A stretch of DNA of 5,540 bases from Burkholderiales bacterium. GTDB taxonomy: Bacteria; Pseudomonadota; Gammaproteobacteria; Burkholderiales; SG8-39. Position numbers and translations under genes: made by a program. Of the stretch, positions 1 through 4,958 are shown piece after piece; the first letter of the stretch is position 1, and every line of letters begins with the position of its first letter. Below the pieces are notes generated by a model. The model had not been told where the DNA came from, searched no databases, and worked only from the letters and a program-made list of their open reading frames with translations. The DNA lies in NCBI GenBank assembly GCA_919902965.1, contig CAKKSJ010000499.1, forward strand, positions 1 to 5,540, in the 5' to 3' direction.

Positions 1-1275
1 GCCGCTGCCGCTGGCGCCCACGCCGCCGAAGGGCTGGTCCTCCTGCGCGATGTGCCAGATACAGTCGTTCAGCGTGACGCCGCCCGATATCGTCTGGCTG
101 AGCACCTTGTCGCGGTTCGCGGCGTCGCTGCCGAACCAGTACAGCGCCAGAGGCCGGTCGTGGCGGTTGATGTAGGCGATGGCCTCGTCGATGTGCCCGT
201 ATGCGAGCACCGGCAGGATGGGACCGAAGATCTCTTCCTGCATCAGTTTCATCTCCGGCGTCGCTCCCAGAACCAGCACCGGCGGCTGCTTGCGCTTGGC
301 CGGATCGAAGCTCTCGCCCGCGGGGTTGATGGTGACCATGCGCGCGCCCTTGCTGCGGGCGTCTTCGAGCAGTCCCTGCAGGCGGGAGAAATGCCGCTCA
401 TTGACGATGCTGCTGTAGTCCGGGTTGGCGGCGAGGCGCGGGTACATCTTGGCCACCGCGCGCTGCATCGCCTCGACGAAGGCGTCGATGCGGTCCTTGG
501 GCACGAAAGCGTAGTCCGGGGCGATGCAGGTTTGGCCCGCGTTGAGCAGCTTGCCGAAGGCGAGGCGCGGCGCCACCGTGGCGAGCTCGCTCGAAGGATC
601 GAGTATGGCCGGCGACTTGCCGCCCAGTTCCAGGGTCACGGGAGTCAGGTTCTTCGCCGCAGCCTGGGCCACCATTCTTCCGACCGCAGTGGACCCGGTG
701 AAGAACAGATGGTCGAAAGGCAGTTCGGTGAAGGACTTGCCGGTCTGGGCATCGCCGATGATCACTGCCATTTCGCCCTCGTCGAAGAACTCCGCCACCA
801 TGCGCGCGAGCAGCTCGGAAAAGCGCGGCGTCAGCTCCGAGGGCTTGATCATCACGCGGTTGCCGGCGGCGATCGCCGCCACCGCGGGCGCGAGGGCGAG
901 CTGATAGGGATAATTCCAGGGCGCAATGATGCCTACCACGCCCAGTGGCTGGCGCAGCAGGCGGTTGCTGGCGGGGCGGTAATGCATCGCGGTCGGCATG
1001 CGGCGCGGCTTCATCCAGCGCTCGAGATGGCGCTCGGCGTGGCGGATCGCAGCGCCCACGTATACCAGCTCGGCCATCTGTGTTTCCTGTGCCGAACGGT
1101 GGCCGAAGTCGGCGCTGATCGCTTCGACGATCTGAGCGGCATGCTTATCGCCCATCGCCGCGATCCGGGCGAGGCGGTTCTGGCGCACCGCGACAGTCGG
1201 ATTCATCTCTTCGGCAAAGGCCGATCGCTGGCGCTCAAGGATGGCGAACAAGCGCTCGGTAGGCGAGTTTTGCAT
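1..1275 (-). CDS. Coniferyl aldehyde dehydrogenase-type NAD(P)-dependent aldehyde dehydrogenase (C-terminus cut off by window edge)
   Basis: Read on the minus strand, an uninterrupted frame of 425 codons runs from an ATG at 1275-1273 to the left edge. Seen: the aldehyde dehydrogenase fold in order, with APWNYP (Asn121, oxyanion hole), KPSE (144-147, cofactor pocket), FTGSTAVG (192-199, Rossmann turn), LELGGKSP (general base Glu216) and GQTC (nucleophile Cys250). It ends in PFGGVGASGSG near the edge. Family knowledge: these enzymes oxidise an aldehyde to the acid through a thiohemiacetal on the Cys. The absence of a long N-terminal extension and the GGVTLND...PFGGVG block resemble the coniferyl aldehyde dehydrogenase (CalB) group of about 470-480 residues, so roughly 50 residues are missing. 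AGGAGG at 1280-1285, 4 nt upstream, supports the start. The actual substrate (aromatic or medium-chain aldehyde) is inference. Cytoplasmic, transcribed divergently from the DUF2892 gene. Confidence 0.93.
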   Translation of the reverse strand, partial: MQNSPTERLFAILERQRSAFAEEMNPTVAVRQNRLARIAAMGDKHAAQIVEAISADFGHRSAQETQMAELVYVGAAIRHAERHLERWMKPRRMPTAMHYRPASNRLLRQPLGVVGIIAPWNYPYQLALAPAVAAIAAGNRVMIKPSELTPRFSELLARMVAEFFDEGEMAVIIGDAQTGKSFTELPFDHLFFTGSTAVGRMVAQAAAKNLTPVTLELGGKSPAILDPSSELATVAPRLAFGKLLNAGQTCIAPDYAFVPKDRIDAFVEAMQRAVAKMYPRLAANPDYSSIVNERHFSRLQGLLEDARSKGARMVTINPAGESFDPAKRKQPPVLVLGATPEMKLMQEEIFGPILPVLAYGHIDEAIAYINRHDRPLALYWFGSDAANRDKVLSQTISGGVTLNDCIWHIAQEDQPFGGVGASGSG

Positions 1276-1316
1276 AATGCCTCCTGCTGTCGACGTGCTT
1301 AGAATACACTGGTTCG

Positions 1317-1349
1317 GGCCGCGCCAGGCGGGGAAGGCCGGGCGCGGCC
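1317..1349. repeat. GC-rich inverted repeat (9-bp arms, 15-nt loop)
   Basis: GGCCGCGCC at 1317-1325 pairs perfectly with GGCGCGGCC at 1341-1349. It lies between the aldehyde dehydrogenase start and the DUF2892 gene. No T-run follows on either strand, so it is not a canonical intrinsic terminator. It could fold in an aldehyde dehydrogenase leader transcript, or simply reflect high GC content. Confidence 0.5.
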
Positions 1350-1354
1350 ACAAC

Positions 1355-1368
1355 GTAACTTCAGTTAC
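1355..1368. promoter_or_regulatory. Palindrome GTAACT-TC-AGTTAC, candidate operator
   Basis: Two perfect 6-bp arms (1355-1360 and 1363-1368) flank a 2-bp centre, with a further A/T pair (1353/1370) beyond one mismatch. It is markedly more AT-rich than its surroundings. It lies 64 bp upstream of the DUF2892 start and about 80 bp upstream of the divergent aldehyde dehydrogenase start, a usual place for a dimeric regulator site. I cannot assign it to a known regulator. Confidence 0.35.
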
Positions 1369-1390
1369 ATACCCAGTCGCGTTGCTGCGC

Positions 1391-1396
1391 TAAGAT
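1391..1396 (+). promoter_or_regulatory. Possible -10 element (TAAGAT) for the DUF2892 gene
   Basis: TAAGAT matches 4 of 6 positions of the sigma-70 -10 consensus and would place the transcript start about 30 nt before the ATG. No good -35 element lies at 16-18 bp; the expected position is next to the GTAACT palindrome. If real, the promoter may depend on an activator. Weak evidence. Confidence 0.2.
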
Positions 1397-1432
1397 TGCG
1401 CGGTGATCAATTCTGAAACGGAGGACTAATCC

Positions 1433-1639
1433 ATGAAAGCGAATGTGGGCGGTGTCGACAAGATTTTGCGCATTGTGGTGGGCTTGGGCTTGCTCAGCCT
1501 GATCCTGATACTGGAAGGCAATGCCCGCTGGTGGGGGCTGGTCGGCCTGGTGCCGCTGCTGACCGGGGTGGTCAATTTCTGTCCCCTTTACACCCTGATC
1601 GGCGTCAATACCTGCCCGATGAAGGACAAAGCCGCCTGA
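1433..1639 (+). CDS. DUF2892 family (YgaP-like) small inner-membrane protein
   Basis: This is a complete 68-residue protein. Seen: a short N-terminal stretch (MKANVGGVDKILRI), two hydrophobic segments at about 11-27 and 33-49, and the C-terminal block FCPLYTLIGVNTC with Cys50 and Cys61. The pattern of an N-terminal NVG/D...R motif, a hairpin of two membrane helices and CPLY...G.(N/S)TC is that of DUF2892 (Pfam PF11127). This domain also forms the membrane anchor of the rhodanese YgaP. Here it stands alone without a rhodanese domain. The start is firm: GGAGGA at 1420-1425 sits 7 nt before the ATG. The molecular role of stand-alone DUF2892 proteins is not established; links to sulfur or thiol chemistry are inference from YgaP and the two cysteines. 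Its stop codon abuts the stop of the convergent Ub-Mut7C gene. Confidence 0.9.
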   Translation: MKANVGGVDKILRIVVGLGLLSLILILEGNARWWGLVGLVPLLTGVVNFCPLYTLIGVNTCPMKDKAA

Positions 1640-1645
1640 TCAGGC
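1634..1645. repeat. Perfect 12-bp palindrome formed by two abutting stop codons
   Basis: GCCTGATCAGGC is its own reverse complement. Its left half is the last codon and stop (GCC TGA) of the plus-strand DUF2892 gene. Its right half, read on the minus strand, is the last codon and stop (GCC TGA) of the Ub-Mut7C gene. The convergent genes thus have no intergenic base between them. The arms are too short, and lack a T-run, to act as an intrinsic terminator. Confidence 0.7.
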
Positions 1646-2413
1646 TTCGCCGCGTGTGCCGCCGGGTTCTGCGGCCCGTTGCAGCAGCGGCAACAGCCGC
1701 GCGTAGTGGCTGCCTTCCCAGTAGATGCGGCCGCAGCCGGGGCAGAGCTGGAAGCGCTCGTAGGCGGCGCGCACTTTTTGCGGCAGGCGCGACTCGATCT
1801 CGGCCTTGGGCACCTCGCGCAATTCGGCATTGCATTCGCGGCAGCGCGTGAACGGCCGCAGGGCCGTCTCCAGCTGCAATGCGCGCACCACCTCGCGCAA
1901 CTGCTCCTCCGACCCGGTATGGCGCACGAAGTAGCCGTGCGTGACCAGGCGTTGCTTGAGCAGGCCCTTGTCGCGCGTGAGTATGATGCGCTGTTCGGCC
2001 AGCGCGCTGGTGATAATCTCGATGTCGCGGTAGTTGTTGCGGTAAAGGCAGTCGAAGCCGGCCATGCGCAGATGGCGTGCGAGCTTGCCCAGGTGCGTAT
2101 CCAGCACAAAACGCGGTTCGCGCAAAGGCCTGGGCCGCAGGTGCTGCAGCGGCGCGATATCCAGGCGCTCGAACACCGGATACACGGCGACGCGCTCGCC
2201 GCCGCGCAGAACGTGATCGAATCCCACGGATAGTCCGTCAACCAGGATCAGGTCGACCTCGGTATGCGGCACGCCGATCGCCTCAATCGCATCCTTGACC
2301 GAGCGCGTACCTGCGACGCTGTAGTCAAACGCGCGCCTGCGCCGCTCCGGCTGCAGGAAATCGTTCAGCTCCTCGTAGAAGCGGAATTCGGCCCTTGCTG
2401 CGGGGTGCGCCAT
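1640..2413 (-). CDS. Ub-Mut7C / Mut7-C RNase domain protein (PIN-like putative ribonuclease with zinc ribbon)
   Basis: About 257 residues. Numbering below counts from the GTG at 2419, two codons upstream of the chosen ATG at 2413; neither start has a clear Shine-Dalgarno. Seen: residues about 9-90 form a ubiquitin-like domain (FRFYEELNDFL near the start, VDGLSVGFDHVL, GGERVAVYPVFE). Residues about 102-250 form the Mut7-C domain: FVLDTHLGKLARHLRMAGFD (acidic Asp107), RDIEI (Asp132), LTRDKGLL (Asp149), then a four-Cys zinc ribbon CREC (193-196) and CPGCGRIYWEGSH (226-238). Family knowledge: Ub-Mut7C (PF14451) plus Mut7-C (PF01927) proteins are predicted PIN-like RNases, named after the C-terminus of nematode Mut-7. 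Their substrate is not established. This domain is sometimes mislabelled a twitching-motility PilT protein. The acidic residues are present, so it looks catalytically intact. It is the last gene of the minus-strand cluster, 29 bp after the dehydratase stop, so translation may be coupled. Confidence 0.9.
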   Translation of the reverse strand: MAHPAARAEFRFYEELNDFLQPERRRRAFDYSVAGTRSVKDAIEAIGVPHTEVDLILVDGLSVGFDHVLRGGERVAVYPVFERLDIAPLQHLRPRPLREPRFVLDTHLGKLARHLRMAGFDCLYRNNYRDIEIITSALAEQRIILTRDKGLLKQRLVTHGYFVRHTGSEEQLREVVRALQLETALRPFTRCRECNAELREVPKAEIESRLPQKVRAAYERFQLCPGCGRIYWEGSHYARLLPLLQRAAEPGGTRGEA

Positions 2414-2442
2414 GGCCACTGCGATGCGCCGGGATCAGGCGG

Positions 2443-3432
2443 CTAGATCATGCGGCACAGCGCCTTGATGTCGGCGTTGCCACCGGAGATGACGACGCCG
2501 ATGCGCTTGCCCTGGTATTCGTGGCGCCCCTGGAGCTTGCCTTCGAGCAGGGCGGCGGCGGCGAGAACGCCGGTGGGCTCGGCGACGATTTTCATGCGCT
2601 CCCAGATCCAGAACATGCTGCGCAGCAGTTCCGCGTCGCTGACCGTCAGCATGTCGTGCACGTATTGCAGCACCAGCGGGAAGGTGATCGACCCGAGCGA
2701 AGGCGTGCGCGCGCCGTCGGCGATGGTGTCCGGGTTGTGGCAGCTCTGCAGCGTCTTCGAGTGGAACGAGCGCGTAGCATCGTCGCCCGCCTCGGGTTCG
2801 ACCCCGATCACTTTACAGGCCGGCGACCAGTGGCTGGCCGCGACCGCGCAGCCCGAGAGCAGCCCGCCGCCGCCGCAGGGCACGAGCAGATAGTCCAGCG
2901 CGCCGGTTTCCTCGATCAATTCTTTTGCAGCCGTGCCCTGTCCGGCGACGACCTGGGCGTGATTGTAGGGAGGGATGACGCTCAGGCTGCGCGCAGCGGC
3001 GATGCGCGTTGCCAGTTCTTCACGACTGGCCGTTTTCGGGTCATAGGTGATGACCTCCGCGCCGTAGGCGCGCGTGGCCTCCAATTTCACCTGCGGCGCG
3101 TCCAGCGGCATTACGATCGCCGTCTTAATACCAAGGAGCGCACCCGCCAGCGCCACAGCCTGGGCGTGATTGCCCGAAGAGTAGGCGAGTACGCCGCTGC
3201 GCTTTTGCTCCGGCGTCAGCTGCGACATCGCGTTATAGGCGCCGCGAAACTTGAACGCTCCCATGCGCTGCAGGTTTTCGCACTTGAAGAACACCTGCGC
3301 GCCGGTGCGCGCGTCCACCGTGCGCGATGTCATCACCGGCGTGCGCCGGGCATGGCCGGCGATGCGTACGGCGGCTGCGGCGATATCGGCATGGCCGACA
3401 GGCAATGCGGGAGCGGAGTGTGCATCGTTCAT
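2443..3432 (-). CDS. PLP-dependent threonine/serine dehydratase-like enzyme (serine racemase / threo-3-hydroxyaspartate ammonia-lyase subgroup)
   Basis: 329 residues from the ATG at 3432, a fold-type II PLP enzyme of the cytoplasm. Seen: GAFKFRGAYN with the Schiff-base Lys61, SSGNHAQA (85-92), the phosphate-binding loop GGGGLLSG (187-194) and SGGN (316-319), which contacts the pyridine nitrogen. Glu212, Gly216 and Asp218 in GVEPEAGDDA match the divalent-metal site of mammalian serine racemase, and Ser86 matches its second catalytic base. There is no C-terminal ACT/regulatory domain, so it is not the feedback-inhibited biosynthetic IlvA. Family knowledge: members deaminate L-threonine/serine to 2-oxobutyrate/pyruvate, racemise serine, or convert threo-3-hydroxyaspartate to oxaloacetate and ammonia. 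Which of these applies cannot be settled from sequence. The start at 3432 is preferred over an upstream TTG at 3459 because GAGGA lies 6 nt before it. It sits 29 bp downstream of the protease gene, probably in one operon. Confidence 0.9.
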   Translation of the reverse strand: MNDAHSAPALPVGHADIAAAAVRIAGHARRTPVMTSRTVDARTGAQVFFKCENLQRMGAFKFRGAYNAMSQLTPEQKRSGVLAYSSGNHAQAVALAGALLGIKTAIVMPLDAPQVKLEATRAYGAEVITYDPKTASREELATRIAAARSLSVIPPYNHAQVVAGQGTAAKELIEETGALDYLLVPCGGGGLLSGCAVAASHWSPACKVIGVEPEAGDDATRSFHSKTLQSCHNPDTIADGARTPSLGSITFPLVLQYVHDMLTVSDAELLRSMFWIWERMKIVAEPTGVLAAAALLEGKLQGRHEYQGKRIGVVISGGNADIKALCRMI

Positions 3433-3438
3433 GTCGAT

Positions 3439-3443
3439 TCCTC
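3439..3443 (-). promoter_or_regulatory. Ribosome binding site deciding the dehydratase start
   Basis: On the minus strand GAGGA lies 6 nt before the ATG at 3432. The alternative in-frame TTG at 3459 lies just outside the upstream protease stop and has no comparable site, so the longer N-terminus (MSHAKRGID) is unlikely. Confidence 0.65.
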
Positions 3444-3461
3444 GTTTAGCGTGCGACAATT

Positions 3462-4826
3462 CTAGCGCAGAGTCAGGGTGAGACGCGACTCGCCGCGCAG
3501 CAGAAAAATCCGCAGCGGCCGTTCCGCGGCGCGCAATGCGGCGAGCAGCTCCGCTGCGGAGCGCACGCGCTTGCGATTGACCGCGTAGAGCACGTCGCCC
3601 GGGCGCAGGCCGGTTTTCGCGCCGGGTGAGTTTTCTTTGATGCGGGTGACGATAGCGCCCTCGACCGTGCCGTATTGCGGCATGCCCGCTTCGATACCGG
3701 ACACGCGCACGCCGGCCAGCTGCGGCACGGCTTCGCCCGGGATTTCGGTCATGGTGAACAGTTCGGCTATGCGCAGGCGCAGATTGAGCGCTCTTGCGCC
3801 GCGCTGCACCTGCAGTTCCACCTCATCGCCGACGGGGATCAGTCCCATGCGGTTGCGCAAATCGGCGGAGCCGCGCACCGGCTTGCCGTTGACGCCGGTC
3901 ACGATGTCGCGCGGCTTCAGACCTGCCCTGGCCGCAGGCGAATCCGGCTCCACCTTGACCACCACCGCGCCGTTTGCGGAGTCCGCCGCCAGCGTTTTCG
4001 CCAGTTCGTGCGTCATGTCCTGGGTTACCACGCCGACGCGGCCGCGGCGGACTTCGCCATAGCGGATGATCTGCGCCATCACGCTGCGCACCATGTTCGA
4101 GGGCACGGCAAAGCCGATGCCGACGCTGCTCCCGGAAGGGCCGATGATGGCGGTATTGATGCCGACCAGTTCGCCTGCCAGGTTCACCAGCGCCCCGCCG
4201 GAGTTGCCCGGATTGATCGAGGCGTCGGTCTGAATGAAATCTTCGTAGCCTTCTATACCCAGACCGGTGCGGCCGAGCGCACTGACGATGCCCGAGGTGA
4301 CAGTCTGGCCGATACCGAAGGGGTTGCCGATGGCGACGACGAAATCGCCCACGTTCATGATGTCGGAATCACCGAATCGCAGTTCGGCCAGATCGGCTGC
4401 CTCGATTTTGAGCACGGCGATGTCGGTGCCAGGGTCGGTGCCGACCAGCCGCGCCTTGAGCGTGCGCCGGTCTTTCAGCGTGACCACCACTTCCTGCGCA
4501 TTATTGATCACGTGATTGTTGGTGAGCACATAGCCGCGCGCGCTGTCGACGATCACGCCCGAGCCGGCGCTTTGTTCCTCGCGCGACGGGCGGTCCGGAA
4601 TATTGAAAAAACGCCGGAACAGGGGGTCGCGAAACAGCGGGTTGTCCTCCATCGGCGAGCGCGTGACCACCGAAATATTCACCACCGCCGGGGTCACCTG
4701 CGCGAGCATGGGTGCAAGCGTGGGCGCGCCCCTGACATCCAGCGGCAGCGCTGCACGCGCGCACGGCACGGCAAGTAACAGCAATAGGAGGAACCGGACC
4801 AGGGACCGGATGGTGCGCAATCGCAT
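3462..4826 (-). CDS. htrA: Do/DegQ-type HtrA periplasmic serine endoprotease with two PDZ domains
   Basis: 454 residues, full length for the Do family. Seen: signal peptide at 1-25 (MRLRTIRSLVR, a run of six Leu, then AVPCARA with cleavage likely after ARA). The trypsin-like domain covers about 35-255, with catalytic His105 (TNNHV), Asp135 (GTDIAVLKI) and Ser209 (GNSGGALVN). PDZ1 spans about 262-352 and PDZ2 about 368-454. The LA loop between strands is short (about residues 55-85), more like DegQ than DegP. Family knowledge: these oligomeric, ATP-independent proteases and chaperones degrade or hold misfolded periplasmic proteins. The frame stays open upstream to 5150, but that part lacks signal-peptide or protease character and overlaps the divergent lipoprotein gene. 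The ATG at 4826 directly precedes the signal peptide and has GGAG 9 nt upstream. It is the first gene of the minus-strand cluster. An internal Cys22 is not in a good lipobox, so a soluble periplasmic location is favoured. Confidence 0.95.
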   Translation of the reverse strand: MRLRTIRSLVRFLLLLLLAVPCARAALPLDVRGAPTLAPMLAQVTPAVVNISVVTRSPMEDNPLFRDPLFRRFFNIPDRPSREEQSAGSGVIVDSARGYVLTNNHVINNAQEVVVTLKDRRTLKARLVGTDPGTDIAVLKIEAADLAELRFGDSDIMNVGDFVVAIGNPFGIGQTVTSGIVSALGRTGLGIEGYEDFIQTDASINPGNSGGALVNLAGELVGINTAIIGPSGSSVGIGFAVPSNMVRSVMAQIIRYGEVRRGRVGVVTQDMTHELAKTLAADSANGAVVVKVEPDSPAARAGLKPRDIVTGVNGKPVRGSADLRNRMGLIPVGDEVELQVQRGARALNLRLRIAELFTMTEIPGEAVPQLAGVRVSGIEAGMPQYGTVEGAIVTRIKENSPGAKTGLRPGDVLYAVNRKRVRSAAELLAALRAAERPLRIFLLRGESRLTLTLR

Positions 4827-4835
4827 CGGCAAACA

Positions 4836-4839
4836 CTCC
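4836..4839 (-). promoter_or_regulatory. Ribosome binding site deciding the htrA start
   Basis: On the minus strand GGAG lies 9 nt before the ATG at 4826. This supports starting the protease at its signal peptide and not at any of the upstream in-frame codons of the open frame that reaches 5150. Confidence 0.55.
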
Positions 4840-4946
4840 GTAAATTGCAGCGTCAGATACTGTTGCGTAGTATAAGCGGTGCGCAGGCCGTCGTGCAGCC
4901 GCGCCGGAAGCTGGGTATATTGCAAAGCTAGCGCTCCACGCCACTC

Positions 4947-4953
4947 AAGGAGA
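4947..4953 (+). promoter_or_regulatory. Shine-Dalgarno of the lipoprotein hydrolase
   Basis: AAGGAGA is a near-perfect site 5 nt before the ATG at 4959. It fixes the start so that the lipoprotein signal peptide is at the very N-terminus. Confidence 0.75.
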
Positions 4954-4958
4954 AAACC

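Larger units (their letters stand above)
4827..4958. promoter_or_regulatory. Divergent intergenic region between htrA and the lipoprotein gene
   Basis: These 132 bp must hold both promoters. Plus strand: TATATT at 4916-4921 is a 5/6 match to a -10, about 38 bp before the lipoprotein ATG, with only a poor -35 (GTGCAG, 4893-4898). Minus strand: TATACT at 4874-4869 is a 5/6 match to a -10 for htrA. Overlapping it, CTT-N16-TCTGA (TCTGA at 4857-4853) faintly resembles a sigma-E promoter, though only 3 of 7 positions of the -35 fit. All element assignments are tentative; the region's role follows mainly from gene orientation. Confidence 0.4.

Noticed and set aside
52..1302. Long plus-strand open frame of 416 codons across the aldehyde dehydrogenase
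   Set aside because: It is antisense to a gene with all aldehyde dehydrogenase motifs. Its translation is Arg/His/Ala-rich with no recognisable motif, typical of a shadow frame in high-GC DNA.
1397..1410. FNR-type site upstream of the DUF2892 gene
   Set aside because: Only the right half-site ATCAA (1406-1410) is present. The left half at the correct spacing (TGCGC) does not fit TTGAT.
1588..2241. Minus-strand open frame of 217 codons overlapping the Ub-Mut7C gene
   Set aside because: It is a different frame of the same strand with a Ser/Cys/Arg-rich, motif-free translation. It also runs into the DUF2892 gene on the other strand.
1640..2413. Toxin-antitoxin (PIN toxin) interpretation of the Mut7-C gene
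   Set aside because: There is no small antitoxin-like gene next to it. The ubiquitin-like domain plus zinc ribbon architecture and the size (about 257 residues) differ from VapC toxins.
2395..3465. Plus-strand open frame of 356 codons opposite the dehydratase
   Set aside because: It is a shadow of the PLP enzyme. It has no domain and no Shine-Dalgarno, and its composition reflects complementary codon positions.
3675..4778. Plus-strand open frame of 367 codons opposite htrA
   Set aside because: It is antisense to a full-length HtrA protease with intact catalytic triad, and its His/Asp/Ala-rich translation has no motifs.
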